Assembly: GCF_024758705.1 (NCBI RefSeq)
Contig: NZ_CP096971.1
Location: 2,881,501 to 2,945,500, forward strand
DNA: 64,000 nucleotides
Source of the DNA: Sphingomonas sp. SUN019
GTDB taxonomy: Bacteria > Pseudomonadota > Alphaproteobacteria > Sphingomonadales > Sphingomonadaceae
Reading direction: 5' to 3'
The notes beneath the pieces were generated by a model, which was not told the origin of the DNA, did not search any database, and saw only the letters and a list, made by a program, of their open reading frames with translations. Shown here piece after piece: positions 54,332 to 64,000 of the stretch. Position numbers and translations under genes: made by a program. How positions within the stretch are numbered: the first letter of the stretch is position 1; every line of letters begins with the position of its first letter.

Positions 54332-54880
54332 CTATTGGGATGTCGAAAACAATCCGTCAGGCGAAGTAGGCCACACAGGACGCTTGATTTCAGACCCGGT
54401 TATTATTGTTCGAATAGCTTCTAGTCGGTCGCCAACAAAAGATCTGATTGCTTCTTGATCCTCCACCGTACCGTCTCGACCGTCGAGTTCTACCGCCATG
54501 GTTTCGAGAAAAAGCCTTAGCGCGCTTAGCGTGGCGCTTGTCGCTAAAAGGTGACGAGCCGCCGATCGACTTCCTTGGTCGTCCAGCTCAAAAACAGGAA
54601 AACGGCTAATTTCCTCGGCGACAATGGTCATAGTAAGCGCAGCTTGTCGAAGGGATAGCGGAAAAGGGAGAAAGTGGGCGGACGTCCGATGATAGCTTTC
54701 GATGGTTTCGTAGCCGTTAGACAAAAGGCGGTCGGCTGACTTCTTCATCTGCCTTTTTCGCCGCCAGACAGGCGCAAATGCGGTGAGGTAGGTGATTAAA
54801 AGGGCGAAGGTCGCACCAAAAAATTGCGCCCACCCTGCCAATTTGTCGTGATTTTCAAGCCACGTAACGACGTTGCTCAT
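54332..54880 (-). CDS. Hypothetical membrane-anchored protein
   Basis: 182 aa, clearly less GC-rich than its neighbours. One membrane helix near the N-terminus (WAQFFGATFALLITYLTAF), a basic patch (WRRKRQMKK), then a helical soluble part (SLRQAALTMTIVAEEISRF; LSALRLFLETMAVEL). No family is recognised. The base composition suggests later acquisition. A TC microsatellite lies about 80 bases upstream of its start. Confidence 0.7.
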   Translation of the reverse strand: MSNVVTWLENHDKLAGWAQFFGATFALLITYLTAFAPVWRRKRQMKKSADRLLSNGYETIESYHRTSAHFLPFPLSLRQAALTMTIVAEEISRFPVFELDDQGSRSAARHLLATSATLSALRLFLETMAVELDGRDGTVEDQEAIRSFVGDRLEAIRTIITGSEIKRPVWPTSPDGLFSTSQ

Positions 54881-54960
54881 TTCGCTCGGACAGTCCTTCT
54901 TAAGAGGTTGGGCATCGACGAAATTATCGCGGTAAACTTGAGTTTAACGCAAGTGGGTCG

Positions 54961-55003
<43 letters not shown>

Positions 55004-55019
55004 GATAACCGATCCCGCC

Positions 55020-55583
55020 TCAATCCCGCACCACCCCCACATCCGCAAACCGCTTCGGCTCGACCGGTGGCACGACCGGATTGTTCAGTTCGCATTGCCA
55101 GAAGCCGACGTCGATCCAGCGGCCCTGTTTGTAGCCGATTTCGCGATAGACCCCGCCGCGTCGGAAGCCGGCGGCTTCGTGTGCGCGGATCGATTGTTCG
55201 TTGGGCAGCGCGATCACGCCGACCGCGTGGACGAAGCGTTGCGCGCGCAGCGTGTCGATCAGCGCCTCGTACAGCAACCGCCCGACGCCCTGACCCTGCA
55301 CCGCGCCCGCGACGTAGAGCGAGGTCTCCACCGCATATTTATACGCTGGGCGATCGCGGAATTTGGTCGCGTAGGCGTAGGCGAGGACACCCGCGTCGGG
55401 CTCGTCCCCGGTCGTCGCGACCAGCCACGGGTACAGCCCGTCCGACGCCGTCATCCGATCCCGCATCGCGGCCGCGTCGGGCGCTTCGGTCTCGAACGAG
55501 ACGGTGCCGGTCAGGACATAGGGCGCATAGATTGCGGCGATGGCGGCGGCGTCTTCGGGGCGGGCGGCGCGGATCGCGACCAT
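55020..55583 (-). CDS. GNAT family N-acetyltransferase (phosphinothricin acetyltransferase-like)
   Basis: 187 aa. GNAT acetyl-CoA motif GQGVGRLLYEALI and the N-terminal IRAARPEDAAAIAAIYAPYV with SFETEAPD place it in the PAT/YwnH group that acetylates small amines such as phosphinothricin or methionine derivatives. Acceptor not predictable from sequence. It appears monocistronic. Confidence 0.92.
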   Translation of the reverse strand: MVAIRAARPEDAAAIAAIYAPYVLTGTVSFETEAPDAAAMRDRMTASDGLYPWLVATTGDEPDAGVLAYAYATKFRDRPAYKYAVETSLYVAGAVQGQGVGRLLYEALIDTLRAQRFVHAVGVIALPNEQSIRAHEAAGFRRGGVYREIGYKQGRWIDVGFWQCELNNPVVPPVEPKRFADVGVVRD

Positions 55584-55635
55584 GCGGGTCTCCTGTGGTT
55601 CCGAATACTATCGCTAGCCGCGTGCGCGGCGCGGT

Positions 55636-56022
55636 TCAACGCCGCGGTTGTTCGACCGAGAAACCCACATCACGCACGCCACCCGCGCCGACCCGCGCCC
55701 GGATGCGCGCGCGCCGGGAGGTGGGATCGACGCCGTAGAGCGACAGTTCGCCGCCGTCGGGGAGGCAGCGCAGGTCGAGCGAGCGGATGTCCGACAGCCG
55801 ACCCACCGCCCGCGTGATCTCCACCATCTGCACCGGATCGGGCGCACGATTGTTCACCGTCAGCCGGTCGAGTGTCGCCGCGCGCGCCGGATCGGCGGGC
55901 GTCGCGGTAATCGCGACGTCATAGGCGTGCGCGCCACACACGAACCGCCCCGACAGCGTGCGCGGCGACGCGGCGGTCGGCGCGGCGACCACCGCCGCCT
56001 GCACCAACAGGACCGCCAACAT
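55636..56022 (-). CDS. Small secreted hypothetical protein, downstream of sppA
   Basis: 128 aa from the ATG at 56020-56022. Hydrophobic signal sequence (LAVLLVQAAVVAAPTAA) and a compact mature part (FVCGAHAYDVAITATPADPA, LDLRCLPDGGELSLYGV) with two Cys that could pair. No family. The start is 13 bases beyond the sppA stop, so it is probably in the sppA operon. Longer open frames upstream are antisense-like shadows inside sppA. Confidence 0.72.
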   Translation of the reverse strand: MLAVLLVQAAVVAAPTAASPRTLSGRFVCGAHAYDVAITATPADPARAATLDRLTVNNRAPDPVQMVEITRAVGRLSDIRSLDLRCLPDGGELSLYGVDPTSRRARIRARVGAGGVRDVGFSVEQPRR

Positions 56023-56035
56023 CACAGCCTGGTCT

Positions 56036-57913
56036 TCACAGCCCGATCTTGGCGAGCACCAGATCGAGCAACTTGATATCGCCGCCACCCGCCGCGACCG
56101 GCCCCATCGCGGCGCATTCGATGCAGCGCACCTGCACCCCGCCGCCCGACACCAGTTTCTGCACGTCGCCCAATGCCCGCGCGAGCGTCTGGCGGCGTTC
56201 CCACGCGATCCGTGCGAAGGCGTCGGCGGGCGCGGCGGCGTCATCGTCCTCTTCGCGCGCCGCGATCTGCTTGGCCAGTTCCGCCGCCCAGCCGGGCTTC
56301 TTCTCCAGATACGCGATCTTCGCGGTCGCGGGGTCGATCTTGGCACGCTTCGCGGCCTCGGCGACCGCATCGGACAATGTGCCGAACCGGTCGACCAGCC
56401 CCAATTGCCGCGCGGTGCCGCCGACCCACACGCGGCCCTGCGCGATCTCGTTCACGCGCTCGACCGGCAGCTTGCGCGCCTGCGACACACGCATCAGGAA
56501 CTGGCGGTATCCGTTCTCGATCGCCGATTGCAGCACCGCATCGGTCACCGCGTTCGTGCCGCCCAGCACGTCGGGCTGGCCCGACAAGGCGGTGGTCTTC
56601 ACGCCGTCGGTGGTGACGCCGATCTTGGCCAGCGCATTTTCGAACGTCGGGATGATCCCGAAAATGCCGATCGATCCGGTGATCGTGCCGGGTTCGGCGA
56701 AGATCACGTCGGCGGGGGTCGACACCCAATAGCCGCCCGACGCGGCGAGCCCGCCCATCGACACCACGATCGGTAGGCCGCGGCGCTTCGCCTCCAGGAT
56801 CGCCAGCCGGATCTTCTCCGACGCCAGCACCGATCCGCCGGGCGAATCGACCCGCACGACCAGCGCCTTCAGCTTGTTCTCGGCCAGCCCGTCATAGATG
56901 TATTTGGCGATGGTATCGCCGCCAGCGGTGCCCGGATCGGCCTTGCCGTCGACGATCTCGCCCGCGATCGTCACGACCCCGATCTCGCCGGTCTTGGCGA
57001 CCGGATGCGCGGCGAGCCAATTGTCATACTTGATCGTGTTGAAGAACCCTGCGGGCTTCTTCGTGTCGGTCCCGGCCAGTTGCGCGACCCGTCTGCCGAA
57101 CGCCACACGGTCGCCCAATTTGTCGACCAGTCCCGAGGCAAGGTTTGCCTGTGCGATGTCGCCATTCGCGGCCTGCACGACCCGGTCGGGCGCGGTCAGC
57201 CAGTTGGCGACCTGCGCCTTGGGCCGCGACCGCGCGATCGCTTCCTTCCACTGGTCGAACAAGGTGCCGTACAGCGCCGCGTTCGCCTCGCGCGATTCGG
57301 GGCTCTGCTCGGCGCGGGTATAGGGTTCGACCGCGGCCTTGAACTTGCCGACGCGATAGACGTGCGTGTTGACGCCCAGCTTGTCGATCAGGCCCTTGTA
57401 ATACAGCTGGTTGCCGCCCGGTCCGGCGAACAATGTGCCGCCCATCGGGTCCATCCAGATTTCGCTGGCCGCCGCCGCCAGCCGGTATCCGCCGTCGGTG
57501 TAGCCGGTGGCGTAGGCCAGAACGGGCTTGCCCGCCGTCCGCGCACGAGTCAGGGCGTCGGCGACCTCACCCAGCACCGCGGGATACGCCCCGCCGAAGC
57601 GATCGAGGTCGACCACGATCGCCTTCACCCGCGCGTCGCTTTTCGCATCGTCGATCGCGCGGACGACATCGCGCAGGCGATATTGCTGGCCGACCTCCTG
57701 CCCGGACAGGAATGCGGTCGGCGCGATCTCTTCGGGCTGTTCGACGATCGGGCCGTTGAAATCGAGCACCAGCGCGCCGTCCTTGATGGTCGTCGGCGAC
57801 GGGCGGCTGTTCAGCGCGGCGAAGAGGAGGGCGAAGAACAACAGCATCGCGACGAGCACGAGCGCGTCCTTGATGCCGACCAGCAATTTCCAGGCGCCGC
57901 GCACGAGCTTCAT
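56036..57913 (-). CDS. sppA: Signal peptide peptidase SppA, 67K type
   Basis: 625 aa with the tandem-domain layout. A membrane anchor (ALVLVAMLLFFALLFAAL) near the N-terminus, an N-terminal half with the Lys general base region, and GGLAASGGYWVSTPAD (nucleophile Ser near residue 400) in the C-terminal half; GTITGSIGIFG follows. It degrades signal peptides left in the inner membrane after secretion. Confidence 0.96.
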   Translation of the reverse strand: MKLVRGAWKLLVGIKDALVLVAMLLFFALLFAALNSRPSPTTIKDGALVLDFNGPIVEQPEEIAPTAFLSGQEVGQQYRLRDVVRAIDDAKSDARVKAIVVDLDRFGGAYPAVLGEVADALTRARTAGKPVLAYATGYTDGGYRLAAAASEIWMDPMGGTLFAGPGGNQLYYKGLIDKLGVNTHVYRVGKFKAAVEPYTRAEQSPESREANAALYGTLFDQWKEAIARSRPKAQVANWLTAPDRVVQAANGDIAQANLASGLVDKLGDRVAFGRRVAQLAGTDTKKPAGFFNTIKYDNWLAAHPVAKTGEIGVVTIAGEIVDGKADPGTAGGDTIAKYIYDGLAENKLKALVVRVDSPGGSVLASEKIRLAILEAKRRGLPIVVSMGGLAASGGYWVSTPADVIFAEPGTITGSIGIFGIIPTFENALAKIGVTTDGVKTTALSGQPDVLGGTNAVTDAVLQSAIENGYRQFLMRVSQARKLPVERVNEIAQGRVWVGGTARQLGLVDRFGTLSDAVAEAAKRAKIDPATAKIAYLEKKPGWAAELAKQIAAREEDDDAAAPADAFARIAWERRQTLARALGDVQKLVSGGGVQVRCIECAAMGPVAAGGGDIKLLDLVLAKIGL

Positions 57914-58005
57914 GGGAACGGGAACTCCGAGGGATCAGCATACGCCAATAGCGCGAAGTGTATGGCGCGAGCAATACGCCGTGCGTCGGGACAATGTACC
58001 AAACC

Positions 58006-58115
58006 CGGTCATTCCCGCAAAAGCGGGAACCTATAACGCGCGTGCGCCACGTGCACGTCGAGTAGAGCCCGCGGACGGTTCCGGCCATGGGTTCCCGCTT
58101 TCGCGGGAATGACCG
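58006..58115. repeat. Extragenic palindrome, family E copy 2
   Basis: 110-bp inverted repeat, arms CGGTCATTCCCGCAAAAG and complement (CTTTCGCGGGAATGACCG), sharing the CATCCCCGC/CATTCCCGC-type arm with the copy at 44407-44514. It lies between the divergent sppA and MATE genes. Confidence 0.9.
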
Positions 58116-58177
58116 TGGTTTTTTTGGAGGGTGGACCGCGTGACGAACGCGCCGGAACCCCTTAACGCCGCCCGGCC

Positions 58178-59584
58178 ATGGACCTGACCGCCACTCCGCC
58201 GCTGACCGGCCCGAAACCGCGCAGCGACCGCGCGGAACTGTCGGCGCTCGCGCGGCTGGCGGGGCCTCTCGTCGGCGCGAACCTGCTGCAGATGGCGGTC
58301 AGCGCGGTCGATGTGATCTTCGTCGCGCGATTGGGAACGGTCGATCTGGCCGCGGCGACGCTCGGCGTGTTCCTGTTCAACCTCAGCATGTACGCGCTGA
58401 TCGGGCTGACCAGCGCCGCCGCGCCGATCATCGCCGCCGAACTCGGCGCGCGGGCACATGCGGTCCGCGAGGTGCGGCGCAGCGTGCGGATGGCGTTGTG
58501 GGTCGGCGCGGCCGGGGCGGCACCGGTGATCCTGATGCTGGCGCATGGCGAGACATTGCTGCTGCTCGCCGGACAAAATCCGGAGGTCGCACGCCGCGCG
58601 GGCACGTTCATGGACATCATCCTGTTCGCCACCATCCCCGGCGTCGCGGCGGGGATCATGCGGACCAGCGCGGCGGCGCTAGGGCGGCCGGGCTGGGCGT
58701 TCGTCGTCACGGGCCTCGCATTGTTGACCGGCATTCTCGGCAACTGGCTGCTGGTGTTCGGCAATGCGGGGTTTCCCGCGTTGGGGCTGGAGGGATCGGC
58801 GCTGGCCAGCGTCATCAGCATGACGATGATGGCGCTGGCGTATTGGGTGATCCTGACGCGCGACCGGCGGCTGCGGCGCTACCGGCTGTTCGGCCATTGG
58901 TGGCGCACCGAATGGTCGCGCTTTCGCGATATCGTGCGGCTCGGCGTGCCGATCATGCTGACGTGGATGTTCGAAGGCGCATTGTTCGGCGGGGCGGCGA
59001 TCCTGATGGGGCTGATCGGGGTCGATCAGGTCGCGGCGCACGCCGTCGCGCTGAACATTGCCGCGGTCGCGTTCCAGATTCCGTTCGGGGTGGCGCAGGC
59101 CGCGACGATCCGCGTCGGCATGGGATACGGCGCGCAGGACCGCGAATGGATCGCGCGCGCGGGTCGCGTCGCTTTGTGGGTCGGGATCGGTTCGATGGTG
59201 GTCACCGCGTCGCTGATCTGGGCGATGCCGCGGCTGTTCATCAGCGCCTATATCGACGTCGATGCGCCGGGCAACGCGCGCGTCGTGGCGCTCGCGCTGC
59301 AATATCTGCTGGTCGCGGCGATGTTCCAGTTGCTCGATGGCGCGCAGGCGGTCGCGGCGGGGGTGCTGCGCGGCATTCAGGACACGCGCGTGCCGATGCT
59401 GGTCGCGCTGTTCGGTTATTGGGTGGTGGGGTTCGGCACGTCGATCCTGCTGGGCTTCGGACTGAAGCTGGAGGGGGTCGGGATATGGCTCGGCCTCGCG
59501 GCGGGACTGCTGGCGGTGTCGATCCTGCTGCTGTGGCGCTGGCGCGCGCGCGAACGGCTTGGGCTGATCGCGCGAACGGTCTGA
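58178..59584 (+). CDS. MATE family efflux transporter
   Basis: 468 aa, 12 membrane segments in two bundles of six. LVGANLLQMAVSAVDVIFVARLGTVDLAAATLG near the start (broken here by length) and the second-half equivalents match NorM-type MATE proteins. They export drugs or cationic compounds using Na+ or H+ gradients. The coupling ion is not evident. The next gene is groES, downstream of a regulated promoter, so co-transcription is unlikely. Confidence 0.94.
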   Translation: MDLTATPPLTGPKPRSDRAELSALARLAGPLVGANLLQMAVSAVDVIFVARLGTVDLAAATLGVFLFNLSMYALIGLTSAAAPIIAAELGARAHAVREVRRSVRMALWVGAAGAAPVILMLAHGETLLLLAGQNPEVARRAGTFMDIILFATIPGVAAGIMRTSAAALGRPGWAFVVTGLALLTGILGNWLLVFGNAGFPALGLEGSALASVISMTMMALAYWVILTRDRRLRRYRLFGHWWRTEWSRFRDIVRLGVPIMLTWMFEGALFGGAAILMGLIGVDQVAAHAVALNIAAVAFQIPFGVAQAATIRVGMGYGAQDREWIARAGRVALWVGIGSMVVTASLIWAMPRLFISAYIDVDAPGNARVVALALQYLLVAAMFQLLDGAQAVAAGVLRGIQDTRVPMLVALFGYWVVGFGTSILLGFGLKLEGVGIWLGLAAGLLAVSILLLWRWRARERLGLIARTV

Positions 59585-59606
59585 CGAAAAGTTCCGCGAT
59601 AGTACG

Positions 59607-59633
59607 TTGGCACCCGTTGACGTGGAGTGCCAG
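59607..59633 (+). promoter_or_regulatory. CIRCE-like HrcA operator 1
   Basis: TTGGCACCC, 9-nt spacer, GAGTGCCAG. Compared with the CIRCE consensus TTAGCACTC-N9-GAGTGCTAA each arm matches 7 of 9. It overlaps the -35 region of the groESL promoter, where HrcA binding would block RNA polymerase. Confidence 0.75.
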
Positions 59634-59645
59634 CGGTCACATATC
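59617..59645 (+). promoter_or_regulatory. Predicted groESL promoter
   Basis: TTGACG (59617-59622) with a 17-nt spacer to CATATC (59640-59645) fits a vegetative-type promoter. Both boxes lie inside or beside the tandem CIRCE-like elements. An additional heat-shock sigma promoter is possible but I cannot place one with confidence. Confidence 0.5.
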
Positions 59646-59652
59646 CGCCCCG

Positions 59653-59679
59653 CTGGCACTCGACCGACTCAAGTGCCAA
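59653..59679 (+). promoter_or_regulatory. CIRCE-like HrcA operator 2
   Basis: CTGGCACTC, 9-nt spacer, AAGTGCCAA, 19 nt downstream of operator 1. It matches the CIRCE consensus in 7 of 9 and 7 of 9 positions and covers the expected transcription start. Two operators around one promoter imply tight HrcA control of groESL; hrcA itself is not in the window. Confidence 0.75.
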
Positions 59680-59713
59680 AAAACTGTCACAACCTGTAAA
59701 GAGGGCATCAGCA

Positions 59714-60004
59714 ATGAACTTTCGTCCGTTGCACGACCGCGTTCTCGTCCGCCGTATCGAGGCTGAAGAGAAGACCGCGGGTGGGATCATCATCCCCGAC
59801 ACCGCCAAGGAAAAGCCGCAGGAAGGCGAAGTCGTCGCCGCCGGCACCGGCGCCCGCAACGAAGCCGGTGAAGTCCACCCGCTCGAAGTGAAGCCCGGCG
59901 ACAAGGTGCTGTTCGGCAAATGGTCGGGCACCGAGGTCAAGGTCGATGGCGAAGAGCTGTTGATCATGAAGGAATCGGACATTCTGGGCATCGTCGAGGC
60001 CTGA
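59714..60004 (+). CDS. groES: Co-chaperonin GroES
   Basis: 96 aa: [23 protein letters not shown] at the start, the mobile loop [19 protein letters not shown] and YGKW-like [11 protein letters not shown] ribosome site AAGAGGG precedes the ATG. It caps GroEL. groEL follows after 49 bases in the same operon. Confidence 0.98.
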   Translation: MNFRPLHDRVLVRRIEAEEKTAGGIIIPDTAKEKPQEGEVVAAGTGARNEAGEVHPLEVKPGDKVLFGKWSGTEVKVDGEELLIMKESDILGIVEA

Positions 60005-60026
60005 TTTAGGTCTAACCTTCCCCTAA

Positions 60027-61697
<1,671 letters not shown>

Positions 61698-61830
61698 TTT
61701 CGGACCGGGGCAGCGAAAGCTGCCCCGGACACGAAATCAGAACGGCCGGCGGGCAGGCCAAGCCGAACCCGTCCGACGTGCCAGCACCGGCTTTGCCGGT
61801 GCTCGTCTTCCGCTCCGATCAATCGAAAGC

Positions 61831-61863
61831 AAAGGGCTGGGGGCAACCCCGGCCCTTTGTTTG
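61831..61863 (+). terminator. Rho-independent terminator of the groESL operon
   Basis: 12-bp stem (61831-61842 with 61847-61858), loop GCAA, followed by a T-rich tail (GTTTGTTGG). Upstream, at 61694-61740, a nested hairpin (outer CTGATTTCG / CGAAATCAG, inner CCGGGGCAGC / GCTGCCCCGG, loop GAAA) overlaps the groEL stop and could act as an mRNA stabiliser. Confidence 0.85.
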
Positions 61864-61941
61864 TTGGTTGGCAGCAATACGGAACCCCGCCCGCGACTGA
61901 ACGCTTGGCGGTTCGCCCGCGCGCGCCTATCTGGCGCGGCC

Positions 61942-63720
<1,779 letters not shown>

Positions 63721-63723
63721 ACT

Positions 63724-63852
63724 TCAGCGAAAGTCGATCCGGTCCATGTCGCGCAGCATCTCGAGCAACTCGTGCGTGCGGTCGAGCGCATCGGATGGCG
63801 TGGCCAGCAGCAGAGGACGCCGGTCGAACAGGCGTTTCAGAAATGCGATCAT
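63724..63852 (-). CDS. Small 42-codon ORF with good ribosome site
   Basis: Reads MIAFLKRLFDRR, then an Asp/Glu-rich helix (LDRTHELLEMLRDMDRIDFR) and stops at 63724. A GGGAG site lies seven bases before the ATG, and codon use is normal for the genome. It is convergent with the ABC-F gene, 3 bases from its stop. No homolog is recalled; a helical, possibly membrane-associated peptide is plausible. Too short for most gene finders. Confidence 0.5.
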   Translation of the reverse strand: MIAFLKRLFDRRPLLLATPSDALDRTHELLEMLRDMDRIDFR

Positions 63853-64000
63853 CGGCTGTCTCCCATGATTGGTTCAAGCTGCGACGCCGATGACCGGAAT
63901 AAACCGTTATCCTTAATGAAATACGAAAATTACGTAATTCATGATGACGACTGTACGGCGGGGGTCACCCCGAGCTCGCAAGTCAGCTCGCTTGTGCGAG
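63853..64000. other. AT-rich intergenic end of the window, possible start of a plus-strand gene
   Basis: No confirmed gene. The stretch is AT-rich and contains the 12-bp palindrome AATTACGTAATT (63928-63939). A frame from the ATG at 63916 stays open to the end (28 codons, MKYENYVIHDDD...), but no clear ribosome site precedes it. An inverted repeat CTCGCAAG ... CTTGTGCGAG at 63975-64000 is at the very edge. Confidence 0.3.

Overview
This 64 kb window is high-GC DNA from a sphingomonad alphaproteobacterium (Sphingomonas or a close relative). The signs are a large Oar-type TonB-dependent receptor, an alphaproteobacterial SspB adaptor, an ATP12-type F1-ATPase chaperone, a CIRCE-controlled groESL operon, a hisBHAF cluster, glycine-zipper outer-membrane-type proteins and many dispersed extragenic palindromes. 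Most of it is ordinary chromosome. I see no tRNA, rRNA, CRISPR array, integrase or insertion sequence. Genus assignment is inference from gene content, not from a marker gene.

Layout. 0-5 kb (minus strand): the start of trhO, an S9 peptidase, a PEP-mutase-family enzyme and a LytS/LytTR two-component pair. 5-13.4 kb (minus): the TonB receptor, ligA, an APC amino-acid permease, a HIT protein and hisE. 13.4-16 kb (minus): small sphingomonad proteins (mini PEP-CTERM-like, DUF2383, CHRD lipoprotein, an HTH-like hypothetical pair). 16.2-18.7 kb is accessory: a BRCT-domain protein, a BrnT/BrnA toxin-antitoxin pair, then a minus-strand unit of a nucleotidyltransferase-like protein, a 65-aa protein and an AT-rich protein with an HEPN-like RxxxxH motif. 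uvrA follows, then a compact restriction-modification locus (C5 methyltransferase, GIY-YIG nuclease, Vsr) at 21.8-24.1 kb.

24.2-34.6 kb (plus): an Ala/Lys/Pro-rich protein, a LuxR-type regulator, an SDR, an enoyl-CoA hydratase, then a pentose-phosphate block rpiA-tkt-tal-gnd with two HAD phosphatases. 34.7-40.1 kb (minus): a CysQ/IMPase-type phosphatase, pmbA and the ybbP-ybbA exporter, divergent from tesA. 40.8-43.7 kb (minus): hisB-hisH-hisA-hisF; hisE lies 27 kb away beside the HIT gene. 43.8-47.3 kb (plus): sspB, fumC, two tiny membrane proteins and gmk. 47.4-49.8 kb (minus): the ATGA-coupled operon crcB-rluA-69aa-atp12. 49.8-52.6 kb: envelope lipoprotein, OsmC and two glycine-zipper proteins. 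52.56-53.49 kb has no convincing protein gene but ends in a strong plus-strand terminator; I treat it as a candidate structured RNA. 53.7-58 kb: a TRIC/YadS channel, an AT-richer hypothetical gene with a TC microsatellite upstream, a GNAT enzyme and sppA. 58.2-63.9 kb: a MATE transporter, groES-groEL behind two CIRCE-like operators, an ABC-F ATPase and a 42-codon minus-strand ORF.

A recurring theme is extragenic palindromes: at least six sequence families at about 14 sites, several inside operons (both open gaps of the his operon, and tkt-tal and tal-gnd). They probably shape mRNA ends and relative expression.
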